A stretch of DNA of 64,000 nt. It comes from Vibrio rhizosphaerae. GTDB lineage: Bacteria; Pseudomonadota; Gammaproteobacteria; Enterobacterales; Vibrionaceae. Positions within the stretch are counted from its first letter, which is position 1. The number at the start of each line of letters is the position of its first letter. The notes under the pieces were generated by a model that had not been told where the DNA came from, made no database searches, and saw nothing but the letters and a program-made list of their open reading frames with translations. Positions 38,048 to 49,300 of this stretch are shown piece after piece. The position numbers and the translations under genes were made by a program. The stretch spans positions 1,922,001 through 1,986,000 of the forward strand of contig NZ_AP024903.1 in assembly GCF_024347095.1 (NCBI RefSeq), read 5' to 3'.

Positions 38048-38989
38048 GTGCCGATAAAGATTCCTGATCAACTTCCTGCAACGGATGTTCTTTTTCGAGA
38101 GAACATTTTCGTCATGCATGAATCTCGAGCTTCTACTCAAGAAATCAGACCGCTCAAAGTGCTGATACTGAATCTGATGCCTAAGAAAATTGAAACCGAA
38201 ACTCAATTCTTACGGCTGCTCTCGAATAGCCCGCTACAGGTCGATGTTGAACTGTTGCGGATCGATGATCGTCCGAGCCGCAATACGCCCGAAGAACATT
38301 TAGACATGTTTTATCGGCAATTTGAGATGGTGAAAGACCGTTACTTCGACGGCTTAATTGTAACGGGCGCACCACTAGGATTGGTTGCTTTCGAAGATGT
38401 GGTCTACTGGCAGCATCTGGAATCCATCATTCAATGGGCCAGAGATCATGTCACTTCGACTTTATATGTCTGCTGGGCGGTTCAGGCCGGACTGAATATC
38501 CTCTATGGATTGCCAAAGCTGACGCGAAAAGAAAAACTCTCCGGGGTCTATACGCATTCATTGCAGAAAGACTTTCATCCGCTGATTCGCGGATTTGATG
38601 ATTCTTTTCTCGCCCCGCATTCCAGATATGCAGATTTTCCGGTTGACTATATCCGGGAAAATACCAGCCTTGATATCCTTGCTGCTTCTGAAGATGCCGG
38701 CATGTATCTGGCAACCAGTCCGGATAAACGTCATGTGTTTGTCACGGGTCATCCCGAATATGATGCCTTCACATTACACAGTGAGTACGTTCGGGATCTG
38801 GGTGAAGGCTTAGAACCGACAATTCCGGTCAACTATTACCAGAATGACAATCCAGACAATCAACCCATTGCCAGTTGGCGAAGCCACGGACATCTGTTGT
38901 TTTCAAACTGGCTAAACTATTGTGTTTACCAACAGACTCCCTACGATCTGGAACACTTCAGTGAAGATAAATTCACCAAAGATGATTAA
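38048..38989 (+). CDS. metA: Homoserine O-succinyltransferase MetA
   Basis: This 313-residue enzyme makes O-succinyl-homoserine (or O-acetyl, depending on the active site) as the first committed step of methionine synthesis. The catalytic Cys is in [13 protein letters not shown], and the His and Glu are in [10 protein letters not shown]. It starts at a GTG (38048) with GAGAGTGA upstream; the N-terminus [11 protein letters not shown] is the family's usual one. It is preceded by MetJ boxes and followed by a strong terminator, so it is a single-gene unit. Confidence 0.96.
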   Translation: MPIKIPDQLPATDVLFRENIFVMHESRASTQEIRPLKVLILNLMPKKIETETQFLRLLSNSPLQVDVELLRIDDRPSRNTPEEHLDMFYRQFEMVKDRYFDGLIVTGAPLGLVAFEDVVYWQHLESIIQWARDHVTSTLYVCWAVQAGLNILYGLPKLTRKEKLSGVYTHSLQKDFHPLIRGFDDSFLAPHSRYADFPVDYIRENTSLDILAASEDAGMYLATSPDKRHVFVTGHPEYDAFTLHSEYVRDLGEGLEPTIPVNYYQNDNPDNQPIASWRSHGHLLFSNWLNYCVYQQTPYDLEHFSEDKFTKDD

Positions 38990-39012
38990 GAAACAACAGT
39001 ATCAGATGCAAG

Positions 39013-39043
39013 AGCGGCCTGAACTCAGCAGGCCGCTTTTTTT
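39013..39043 (+). terminator. Rho-independent terminator of metA
   Basis: AGCGGCCTG (39013-39021) pairs with CAGGCCGCT (39029-39037), followed by a run of seven T. Confidence 0.92.
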
Positions 39044-39138
39044 ATCTGCGTCGCAAGATAAACACGACCATATTCCCTCACCGTAGAATCACTTTATCAT
39101 CGCTCAAATAAACCAGAGCATAATTAAGCGGAGGCCGT

Positions 39139-39777
39139 GTGACACGTCGATTGATTCTCGGGTGGTGGTTCATCATTTCAGGTTGCAGTCATACAGCCCC
39201 CGGAACGGCTGAACATCACCGGATTGCCGATGCCAGAATTACCCTGAGTATTGCCTATCTTCAACGTCATGAACCTCAAAAAGCCTTGTCCAACCTGATC
39301 CAGGCCGCCGAAATCGCGCCTCACTATATTCGATTGCAACTCGCACAAGCTTATTACTATGAAAAAGTGGGGGAAATAGACAAAGCCAAGCAGCAATATA
39401 TATTGGCCTTGAGCGAGCATCCGAATCATCCGGATGTATATAATAACTATGGTACATTCTTGTGCAAACAAGGGGATGTCAAACAGGCACAACACTATTT
39501 CGCTGAGGTTTACTCAAGAAAAAACTACCCTCAGATTGCTGCCAGCTATGAGAATGCTGCGCTTTGCGCATTAAAATCCGGGCATACGTTACAAGCCAGT
39601 CAATTTTTCGTGCAGGCACTCAATCATGATCCAAAACGATTCCAATCTCAGTTCTATCTGATTGAGATCGCAATCAAAGCCCGGCAGTTCTCTATTGCCA
39701 GAACACGCCTCGCTACTTTTGTTCAAGATTTCGGGACAACGGAACAATCACTGGCATTTCAGCGTCAACTTGATTGA
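39139..39777 (+). CDS. PilF/PilW-like TPR lipoprotein
   Basis: The 212-residue protein has a lipobox IISGC (Cys16) and several TPR units (RITLSIAYLQRHEPQKALSNL, PHYIRLQLAQAYYYEKVGEI, HPDVYNNYGTFLCKQGDV). It matches PilF/PilW, an outer-membrane lipoprotein that helps assemble the type IV pilus secretin. The GTG at 39139 has GGAGG 5 nt upstream. The canonical pilW sits in an ispG/hisS cluster, absent here, so this may be a second paralog. Its role at this locus is inferred. Confidence 0.78.
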   Translation: MTRRLILGWWFIISGCSHTAPGTAEHHRIADARITLSIAYLQRHEPQKALSNLIQAAEIAPHYIRLQLAQAYYYEKVGEIDKAKQQYILALSEHPNHPDVYNNYGTFLCKQGDVKQAQHYFAEVYSRKNYPQIAASYENAALCALKSGHTLQASQFFVQALNHDPKRFQSQFYLIEIAIKARQFSIARTRLATFVQDFGTTEQSLAFQRQLD

Positions 39778-39807
39778 AGCTGTTTTGCTGGTGATGTCTT
39801 GCTGCTG

Positions 39808-40050
39808 TTAGTCACGCGGCGTTCGCGGCCAACGCATTGGGTGATATGGTTTTAACTTGTGGCGTTGTTTGTAATGAAGACGTCGACGTTTTAAAACATA
39901 TTGTGTGCGGTGAATTCGCAAATATTCCCGAATCACCAGCCGAACGAATAAAATCAGTCCTATCGCGAGCATAATACCAATCACGATCAGAGCCGGCCGA
40001 CATAACCAGTCAGGTTTACACGGAGCATAAAAGAAAACCTGAATATCCAT
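39808..40050 (-). CDS. Small membrane protein, paralog 1
   Basis: An 80-residue protein with one membrane segment (PALIVIGIMLAIGLILFVRL) and a highly basic tail (R-R-R-L-H-Y-K-Q-R-H-K-L-K). The ATG at 40050 has GGAG 7 nt upstream; a GTG at 40053 is an alternative. Its tail and the C-x-P-x-W-L-C segment before the membrane helix match the next gene. I do not recognise a family. Confidence 0.65.
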   Translation of the reverse strand: MDIQVFFYAPCKPDWLCRPALIVIGIMLAIGLILFVRLVIREYLRIHRTQYVLKRRRLHYKQRHKLKPYHPMRWPRTPRD

Positions 40051-40105
40051 CACCAGACTCCTCTCAGGATAACGGACCGACCATCATTCAGGCACCAGAC
40101 ACAGA

Positions 40106-40351
40106 TTATCTTCGCCTTTTTGGTCGTCTTGCACGTTTGATCACTCGTTCAGATTTCAATCGATGCCTTTCTTTGTAATGTAACTTACGCCGGGCCTGAA
40201 CATATTTTGCGCGATTTTTAATCCGGATATATTCACGAATCACAAGAATAACCAGCCACATCACCGCACTTGCCATTACGACATAGAATGTATACATCAA
40301 AGACTGGCATAACCAGTAAGGTTGACACGGCAGGTACATGTCAGCATCCAT
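40106..40351 (-). CDS. Small membrane protein, paralog 2
   Basis: An 81-residue protein sharing PYWLC-Q, VIREYIRIKN and R-R-K-L-H-Y-K-E-R-H-R-L-K with the preceding gene; GGGAGG lies 5 nt before the ATG. One membrane segment (about 18-40) and a C-terminal tail with a pattern of Arg/Lys suggest a cytoplasmic face binding RNA or lipid. Transcribed first of the pair, 55 bp apart. Probably a tandem duplication. Confidence 0.68.
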   Translation of the reverse strand: MDADMYLPCQPYWLCQSLMYTFYVVMASAVMWLVILVIREYIRIKNRAKYVQARRKLHYKERHRLKSERVIKRARRPKRRR

Positions 40352-40466
40352 TTCAACCTCCCTGAGCCTATTCAGGCTGAAGTAAACTTCTTGTGTAAAC
40401 CTAGCACGATTTCAACGTATGCACATTGTTCTCACTAACATTTTTCACTTTTACACCAATATCACT

Positions 40467-41339
40467 TCAAGAGACATGGTTTTTTACAAAGTGAATAAAT
40501 GCCTGATTTGCATAAGAGAGATAACCGTCATTCCGCCATGCTAGTGCCAAATTTACAGGTACCGGTGGTTCAAAAGGGATCGCACAAACACCCGGTTCCT
40601 GATCTGTCACCAACTCAAGTAATGCACTGATTGCATATTCACGTTTGACGATCTTTAAAATCATCGGGAGCAGATTAGTTTCAAATGAAATCTGAGCATG
40701 GAAACCATGTGCCTGACAGGCCTGTTCAATGAATTCACGGTGGTAATAACCGGGTTGAAAAGTCACCAGCTCGTGTTGTAAAAAGGTCTCCAGACTGATG
40801 TGAGAAGCAGCGGCCAACTCATGATGTTGACTGACAACCGCGACCATCTGTGATGTCAGTAATGGGTCAACACTTAATCCCTCCGGGATATCTCGGTTCA
40901 AAATCACACCGATATCCAGCTCTCCGGCCAACAGCATACTTCGGATTGACTGACCGCCCGCCTCAACCACCGTCATTTTCAGGTCCGGATAGTGACTCTT
41001 AAAAGCCATGACAATTTCAGGGAAAAAATAAGACCCCGTCATACTCGGCGTCCCTAAACGCACCTCACCCTTGACCAATCCTTTCAACTCATTCATTGCC
41101 AGATGCGCATCATCAACCTGTTGTAAAATACGTTGGGCGTACTCATACAGTATCTTCCCTTCATCGGTCATACTCACTCGGCGCTCATCTCTTTTGAGCA
41201 GACGCGTCCCCAACTGCTGCTCAAACTTCTTAATCGAAATACTCAATGCTGACTGGGCAATATGGAGCGACCGGGCGGCCGCAGTAAAACTTCCGAACTG
41301 GACAATCGTAGTAAAATGCTTCAGTTGACGAATTTCCAT
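40467..41339 (-). CDS. LysR-family regulator of the adjacent MFS gene
   Basis: The 290-residue LysR regulator starts MEIRQLKHFTTIVQFGSFTA, with HTH SFTAAARSLHIAQSALSISI, and a periplasmic-binding-protein-like effector domain. I use the ATG at 41339; a TTG at 41363 opens the same frame but is unlikely. It diverges from the MFS gene with 96 bp between starts, the usual layout for a regulator and its target exporter. Confidence 0.9.
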   Translation of the reverse strand: MEIRQLKHFTTIVQFGSFTAAARSLHIAQSALSISIKKFEQQLGTRLLKRDERRVSMTDEGKILYEYAQRILQQVDDAHLAMNELKGLVKGEVRLGTPSMTGSYFFPEIVMAFKSHYPDLKMTVVEAGGQSIRSMLLAGELDIGVILNRDIPEGLSVDPLLTSQMVAVVSQHHELAAASHISLETFLQHELVTFQPGYYHREFIEQACQAHGFHAQISFETNLLPMILKIVKREYAISALLELVTDQEPGVCAIPFEPPVPVNLALAWRNDGYLSYANQAFIHFVKNHVS

Positions 41340-41435
41340 AATATACAAATTATATAGCAACAATATTTTTAATATATTTTATTAATTAAGGCGCTAATGT
41401 TACGTTGGTCACAAGATAAACGGCAGGACAAATGA

Positions 41436-42641
41436 ATGATCGAACGTCACACCCCTCAATATCGTCAGGTTTCTTTTGGATTAGCGCTCGGTGCTTTCAT
41501 TGTCTTCTGTAATTTATATCTTTTTCAGCCGATTCTCCCCCATATGGCCGAGCTGTATCAGCTATCTGAAACGAAAGTGAACTGGCTCTTCGCCGCATCC
41601 ACGCTCGCTCTATCGGTCACTTTAGTACCCTGGGCAATCTGTTCCGAGGTATTCGGACGCCGAAAAGTGATGATGATTGGCCTGCTGACACTCCCTTTAC
41701 TCGGTCTCGCCCTGCTGCTACATCCGACATGGTGGACTCTTGTGGCTGCCCGCGCCCTGACCGGTGTTGCGATCGCTGCGTTTGCCTCCGTTGCCGTCGC
41801 CTACATGGTTGAAGAGTTTTCACCGCAGGCTTTTCAAGCCGCAATCGGCAGTTATATTGCTGCGAATTCATTAGGCGGGATCTGTGGACGAATTGCCGGA
41901 GGTAATCTCACCGATTTATTTAGCTGGGAGACTGCTGTCGCTGTCGTCAGCGTTTTGAGTATCGGCGGCGCATTCTATGTTTATTTCCGGCTCCCGCCGC
42001 AACAGCATTTTACACCTCGCAAAGGACAGTTTTTACAACATCAACGCTCCGTATTAATGCACCTTCGTCAACAGAAGCTGTGGCTGGCTATGTTGTTTGG
42101 GGGCGCAAACTTTGCCCTGTTTGTGAATCTGTACACTGTGATGGGGTTTCGTCTGGTGGCTGCTCCCTATTCGATCCCCGTCGGTCTGGCATCACTCATT
42201 TTTATCTGTTATCTGGGAGGCACCCTGAGTTCGCGTCTGACATCCCGCTGGCTCAGACACCATAATACCGTCTCCGGATTGATTGCCGGAACCTGTCTCA
42301 GTCTCTCCGGGATGTGGCTTGCTATGATAGAGTCACTCCCGATGATCATCATTGCTTTAATCTGTATTAGTTCTGGTGCCTTCTTTAGTCATACACTGGC
42401 TTACGCTTGGGTCAGTCAGCACGCCAAACAGGCGAAAGCAACTGCAACTGCGCTTTATTTGGTGCATTATTATCTGGGAGGAAGTCTTGGCGGGTTCTTT
42501 CTGATTGCTTGCTGGCAGTACGGAGGCTGGCACATGGTGGTCGCCGGAGGAACCATCATCTATTTGTTTTTGTTTACCTTATGCTGGCGTTTGAAAGAAT
42601 TCGATTCTTTTCAGGCACAACAACATACCAACTCAGCTTAG
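41436..42641 (+). CDS. MFS transporter, YnfM-like
   Basis: The 401-residue 12-segment major-facilitator protein resembles the YnfM exporter group. GRRKVMM after segment 2 is the loop 2-3 MFS motif. It probably exports a drug, arabinose-type sugar or metabolite, but the substrate is not readable. AGGA lies just before the ATG. The LysR gene is divergent. Confidence 0.87.
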   Translation: MIERHTPQYRQVSFGLALGAFIVFCNLYLFQPILPHMAELYQLSETKVNWLFAASTLALSVTLVPWAICSEVFGRRKVMMIGLLTLPLLGLALLLHPTWWTLVAARALTGVAIAAFASVAVAYMVEEFSPQAFQAAIGSYIAANSLGGICGRIAGGNLTDLFSWETAVAVVSVLSIGGAFYVYFRLPPQQHFTPRKGQFLQHQRSVLMHLRQQKLWLAMLFGGANFALFVNLYTVMGFRLVAAPYSIPVGLASLIFICYLGGTLSSRLTSRWLRHHNTVSGLIAGTCLSLSGMWLAMIESLPMIIIALICISSGAFFSHTLAYAWVSQHAKQAKATATALYLVHYYLGGSLGGFFLIACWQYGGWHMVVAGGTIIYLFLFTLCWRLKEFDSFQAQQHTNSA

Positions 42642-42689
42642 ATTTCATGGTATCCTGCCGACAAATTTTTTACGCGGTAATCTTACATA

Positions 42690-43262
42690 ATGAACTCTCA
42701 ATCAAGGCATACATTGATTCATCAAATGGTCGAACAATGGCTGACTCAGGTGGTCATCGGCCTCAACTTATGTCCTTTCGCGGCGAAACCCTATAAAAAC
42801 AAACAGATCAAAATCCATATCAGTCCGGCACAACAAGAAGCGCAATTACTGGAAGATATTTATCAACAGTTACGCGAATTAGACACAACACCGCCGGAAC
42901 AACTGGAAACGACCTTGGTTGTCGTCCCTGATTTTCTTTCATCATTCGATGACTACAATCAGTTTATTGACTGGATCGATGCCTTGCTGATACAGCATCA
43001 GTGGGAAGGTATTTATCAGGTTGCGACGTTTCATCCCGATTACTGTTTTGCCGGAAACCATCCTGAAGACGATGACAATCTCACCAACAAATCTCCCTAT
43101 CCGATCTATCATCTGATCCGTGAAGACAGTATTGAGAAAGTCTTAGCACACTATCCGCACCCCGAATTCATTCCCGACCAGAATATTCAACGAATAAAAA
43201 CCTTAACGCCCGCCGCAAAAAACAGCTTGTTTCACTATTTGCTGGCTGGCCAATCAAAGTAA
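42690..43262 (+). CDS. DUF1415 family protein
   Basis: The 190-residue soluble protein has the DUF1415 core: a GLNLCPFA start, VVPDFLSSFDDYNQFIDW, and a His-rich FHPDYCFAG segment. The function of the family is unknown; it is widespread in gamma-proteobacteria. No strong Shine-Dalgarno is visible, and it begins 48 bp after the MFS gene, so it may be co-transcribed. Confidence 0.85.
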   Translation: MNSQSRHTLIHQMVEQWLTQVVIGLNLCPFAAKPYKNKQIKIHISPAQQEAQLLEDIYQQLRELDTTPPEQLETTLVVVPDFLSSFDDYNQFIDWIDALLIQHQWEGIYQVATFHPDYCFAGNHPEDDDNLTNKSPYPIYHLIREDSIEKVLAHYPHPEFIPDQNIQRIKTLTPAAKNSLFHYLLAGQSK

Positions 43263-43280
43263 CCTCTTCCCCAATGAACA

Positions 43281-43310
43281 AAGCCAGTGTGATTGACCAC
43301 ACTGGCTTTT
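43281..43310. terminator. Bidirectional terminator, DUF1415 gene / adhesin
   Basis: AAGCCAGTGTG (43281-43291) with CACACTGGCTT (43298-43308), plus T and A tails. It lies between the convergent stops of the DUF1415 gene and the adhesin gene. Confidence 0.87.
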
Positions 43311-43351
43311 GATTGTCGCTTAACGGTTTTCTTGACTCAAAGACAGATCGA

Positions 43352-46300
43352 TTAACCGTGATATTTCACTGAAAACTCATGATCATTGATAATCACCGCA
43401 ATCGTGCTACTCGCATTAAACGTGGAATCATGACCAAAATCAGCAACATTCACATTGTTAATACTCAGATGCGTTTGTCCATGTTCAGATGTCACTTCAA
43501 CATGTTGATCCAGATATTGCTGAATCGCATCATTATTCTGATTATCTAAGGCATCGGCTAACAGGTTAGATAAGTCAATCGCATCCTCACCGCTATGGAA
43601 ATCCTGAATCTTATCTACAGAAGAAGAATCCAAAACAAACAGATCTTTACCTGCGCCACCAATGAGCAAGTCTGAACCATCCGCATGATGGCCATCTCTC
43701 GAGCCACCAATCAAGATATCATTACCTGCACCACCGGAGAGATAATCGGCACCGGACCCGCCGATCAGAATGTCATTGCCATCCCCCCCATATAGATGGT
43801 CATCATTATCTCCGCCATCCAGTAAATCGCCTTCGCTGCCATAACTACTGACAAGCGTGTCATCACCGTGACCACCCTGTAACCAGTCTGCACCACCAGA
43901 GCCGCCCTCAATCCAGTCGTTACCACCATGACCATCAATATGATCATTGTCATGTGAGCCAACCAAGTGATTGTCTTTATGGTCACCATCGGTTTGCCAG
44001 TAACTCCCGGCTTCAAACTGAGCGATTCGGTCTGCATAACTGGCGGCCATTGCTTCATGGTCAGTAATCACATCAACAGAACCTGTTGGTGTCACATCAC
44101 CATTCACCGTTGGATAAGCATCGCTACCCAGAATCGAATAATCCCCGGTCACACCATTGGTTACATCCGCCAGTGCAACTGTTAATTGATGGGCACCACC
44201 CTGATCCCAATAGACAATTTCGACCGTCTGATATCCGGAACCATCGACAGTAAACGTAAAGGTATCAGTGGTTGCAGACTGAATACCGTCGTATGCGGCA
44301 ACCACCACACCATCGATCTTGATCTGATAACCATCATCAGCCGTGACCTTGATTGAATAAGTCCCACTATCGAGAGCAACAGCCCCGGTTAAACGAACCA
44401 CAGCATCTGATGAATTTTCCTTATCAGTGAAAACAACCGAACTATCGTCTCCGGTCCGCTCCAGCCATTCTTCCAGATTAGTTCGACCATTCAACCAATA
44501 AGCTGCATCGTACCCTCCCAAATCATGGGCGAATAAATCACTCCGATAATCCACTTTGGTGGAAGTAAACTCAGCGTTGGGATCCTGATTTTGGATAATC
44601 GCTAATGCATCAGCCAGGCTATCCACATTGTTCCAATGATTTGCCCAGCCTTCCTGATAGTTATAGAACTCACCATGAAGTCCGGTGCTCACCGACGGTG
44701 TCGCCTGCCCGGAAACTTCGAAGTTCAGAGAACTGGTGGCTGAATCACCATCATTATCTGTCACAACGTAATTAAATGAATCGGTTGCCGTTGTGCCTTT
44801 ATCCAAAGCAGCTAACGCATCTTCATTGGCATCATAAGTGTAGTGACCATCGGCATAAACTGTCAGCGTTCCGTAATCACCGTGGATCACGGTGACACCA
44901 TTATGTTCAGTGCCATCCTGCCATGTCACCGAAGCCATGCCATCAGCACCGGCATCGTAATCAACCGTCCCGGTCACAGTTGAATCAGGATGAGAATCCG
45001 GATGGTAATTCAGACTGGCAACAACCGTATAACTATCCGTTTCCCCTTCAGGGGTGACAACGGTTTTCGAAATAGAGCCGTCTTCTTTCTTAAAGCCTTC
45101 AATATCAACACGATACATGACACCATCGATCTCGACGTCAACATAATCGGTCGTCAATGTAATCGAGTCACCATCACTACTACTATTATTCGAAGTTTCG
45201 TCATGGTTGATATTCAGATTCAACGTCACAGCCTGAGTTACGCCATTGATCACGATTTGGGCAACAATGGTTAATACCGTGCTATGTAACGTAGATTCAT
45301 CACTCCAGACGGAGCCATTATGATGCACTAATGTTGCCAGCTCGAACGGTTTGCCTTCCGAATAATCATGTGCACCCTGCTGTGCCGATGAGACTTGGTA
45401 AGAAGAATAACTGGAATCCCAAGGCCCGGAGGTTCCCCAAACAACTTTGGTATCACTTTGATAGGTATGCCAGTTCCCATTATCAAATACTGAATTGCCA
45501 AGAGATACCGCTGTGCCGGATACGGAAAAACTCAACGGAGTCTCTGTATCAACCACAATATTTGTCGAATGTGAATCCGGTGAATCATCTTCAATCGAAA
45601 CACGAACCATCTCAGTTGAAACAGCCTGACCATCACTGGCAGCAATGCCGAAATCTACTTGCAACGTATCTTCAGTTGTCGGGTCAGGGTGATCAACCGG
45701 GCCTTGCAAATCAACCGTATATGAATAATGACCATTGCCTTCATCCGATAAGCTAATTGTCATCACCGTTTCACCATTTGCCTGACCGACCAGAGAACCA
45801 TCTGCCAGTAATGTCCAAATGATCGCAATGCCATGACTATATAATGACGTTGTTGGCGCCACAAGTGACAGCGTCACTGAAGAGGAATCCGGATCGGACA
45901 CAGAAAACGAGCCAGAGACTTGTTTGCTATTTGTGGTGTCACTCGAACCAGTACTATCCGGGTTGCCTTGAGGCAGACCTTCTTCAGAAACCGAAACCTG
46001 CTTTGCCGAATCCTCCAGAGTGAGCGTTGGCGCGTCATTGGTACCGGTAATATCAATCACAATATCTTGCGTGGTGCCGTCGCTCGCGGTCAGGGTAATG
46101 GTGTCTTTGACCTGCTCGTTTTGTGCCAGCGACTGAACTTTGCTTTGATCTAAGGTGTAAGTCCACTGACCGTCAACCAGCGTCAGGCTGCCGTAAGCCC
46201 CGGTGACCGTGGTATCGGCAAACTCCGGGTTGTCCCCGGCATCGGCATCACGAATAGCAATCGTGCCGCTGACCTGCGTCACATCCCCGACATCGCCTTC

Positions 46301-49300
46301 AGTCACCGCACCGGTCAGGGTGCCGCTCACCACCGGCGCATCATCCGTGCCGGTAATATCAATCACAATATCTTGCGTGGTGCCGTCACTGGCGGTCAGG
46401 GTAATGGTGTCTTTGACCTGCTCGTCGGCGTTCAGTGACTGAACTTTGCTTTGATCTAAGGTGTAGGTCCACTGGCCGTCAACCAGCGTCAGGCTGCCGT
46501 AAGTCCCGGTGACCGTGGTATTGGCAAACACCGGATTGTCTCCGGCATCGGCATCACGAATAGCAATCGTGCCGCTGACCTGCGTCACATCCCCGACATC
46601 CCCTTCGGTTACCGCCCCGGTGAAGGTGCCGCTCACCACCGGCGCATCATCCGTGCCGGTAATATCAATCACAATATCTTGTGTGGTGCCGTCACTGGCG
46701 GTCAGGGTAATGGTGTCTTTGACCTGCTCATCGGCGTTCAGCGACTGAACTTTGCTTTGATCTAAGGTGTAAGTCCACTGGCCGTCAACCAGCGTCAGGC
46801 TGCCGTAAGTCCCGGTGGCCGTGGTATCGGCAAACACCGGATTGTCATTACTATCGACATCACGAATGGCAATCGTGCCGCTGATCTGCGTCACATCCCC
46901 GACATCGCCTTCAGTCACCGCCCCGGTCAGGGTGCCGCTCACCACCGGCGCATCATCCGTGCCGGTAATATCAATCACAATCGCTTGCGTGGTGCCGTCA
47001 CTGGCGGTCAGCATGATGGTGTCTTTGACCTGCTCGTCGGCGTTCAGTGACTGGACTTTGCTTTGATCTAAGGTATAGGTCCACTGCCCGTCAACCAGCG
47101 TCAGGCTGCCGTAAGTCCCGGTGGCCGTGGTATCGGCAAACTCCGGATTGTCCCCGGCATCGGCATCACGAATAGCAATCGTGCCGCTGACCTGCGTCAC
47201 ATCCCCGGCATCCCCTTCGCTCACCGCCCCGGTGAAGGTGCCGCTCACCACCGGCGCATCATCGGTCCCGGTCACGGTAATGGTCAGCGTGGTCGTACCG
47301 CTGGCCCCTTGATCATCGGTGACCGTCACAGGGACTTTAATCACCTGTGTTTCCCCTTCGCCTAATGCGTCATATCCAGAGGCATCAAAGCTGTAAGTTC
47401 CGTCGGCATTGAGCGTCAGTCCGGTCACTGTCGACCCGGTACTGAACGTTAACGTTTTATCCGCCGGTAAGTCCACATCAGTGGCAGTGATACTCCCGGT
47501 AATCGTTTGATCCTGCGTCACTGCCGCCGTGGCTGCCTGCGCCACCGGTGCGTCATTGGTACCGGTAATATCAATCACAATATCTTGCGTGGTGCCGTCA
47601 CTGGCAGTCAGCGTAATAGTATCTTTGACCTGCTCGTCGGCGTTCAGTGACTGAACTTTGCTTTGATCTAAAGTGTAAGTCCACTGACCGTCAACCAGCG
47701 TCAGGCTGCCGTAAGTCCCGGTGACCGTGGTATCGGCAAACTCCGGATTATCATTGCTATCGACATCACGAATAGCAATCGTGCCGCTGACCTGCGTCAC
47801 ATCCCCGACATCGCCTTCAGTTACCGCCCCGGTGAAGGAGCCGGTCACCACCGGCGCATCATCCGTGCCGGTAATATCAATCACAATATCTTGTGTGGTG
47901 CCGTCACTGGCGGTCAGGGTAATGGTGTCTTTGACCTGCTCGTCGGCGTTCAGTGACTGAACTTTGCTTTGATCTAAGGTGTAGGTCCACTGGCCGTCAA
48001 CCAGTGTCAGGCTGCCGTAAGCCCCGGTGGCCGTGGTATCGGCAAACTCCGGATTGTCATTGCTATCGACATCACGAATAGCAATCGTGCCGCTGACCTG
48101 CGTCACATCCCCGACATCGCCTTCAGTCACCGCGCCGGTGAAGGAGCCGGTCACCACCGGCGCATCATCCGTGCCGGTAATATCAATCACAATATCTTGC
48201 GTGGTGCCGTCACTGGCGGTCAGGGTAATGGTGTCTTTGACCTGCTCGTCGGCGTTCAGTGACTGAACTTTGCTTTGATCTAAGGTGTAGGTCCACTGGC
48301 CGTCAACCAGCGTCAGGCTGCCGTAAGTCCCGGTGACCGTGGTATCGGCAAACTCCGGATTGTCATTACTATCGACATCACGAATGGCAATCGTGCCGCT
48401 GACCTGCGTCACATCCCCGACATCGCCTTCAGTCACCGCGCCGGTCAGGGTGCCGCTCACCACCGGCGCATCATCCGTGCCGGTAATATCAATCACAATA
48501 TCTTGCGTGGTCCCATCACTGGCAGTCAGGGTAATGGTGTCTTTGACCTGCTCATCGGCGTTCAGCGACTGAACTTTGCTTTGATCTAAGGTGTAAGTCC
48601 ACTGGCCGTCAACCAGCGTCAGGCTGCCGTAAGTCCCGGTGGCCGTGGTATTGGCAAACACCGGATTGTCATTACTATCGACATCACGAATGGCAATCGT
48701 GCCGCTGACCTGCGTCACATCCCCGACATCGCCTTCAGTCACCGCGCCGGTCAGGGTGCCGCTCACCACCGGCGCATCATCCGTGCCGGTAATATCAATC
48801 ACAATCGCTTGCGTGGTGCCGTCACTGGCGGTCAGGGTAATGGTGTCTTTGACCTGCTCATCGGCGTTCAGTGACTGAACTTTGCTTTGATCTAAGGTAT
48901 AGGTCCACTGGCCGTCAACCAGCGTCAGGCTACCGTAAGTCCCGGTGGCCGTGGTATCGGCAAACTCCGGATTGTCCCCGGCATCGGCATCACGAATAGC
49001 AATCGTGCCGCTGACCTGCGTCACATCCCCGACATCGCCTTCAGTCACCGCGCCGGTCAGGGTACCGCTCACCACCGGCGCATCATCCGTGCCGGTAATA
49101 TCAATCACAATATCTTGCGTGGTGCCGTCACTGGCAGTCAGCGTAATAGTATCTTTGACCTGCTCGTCGGCGTTCAGCGACTGAACTTTGCTTTGATCTA
49201 AGGTGTAGGTCCACTGGCCGTCAACCAGCGTCAGGCTACCGTAAGTCCCGGTGACCGTGGTATCGGCAAACACCGGATTGTCATTACTATCGACATCACG

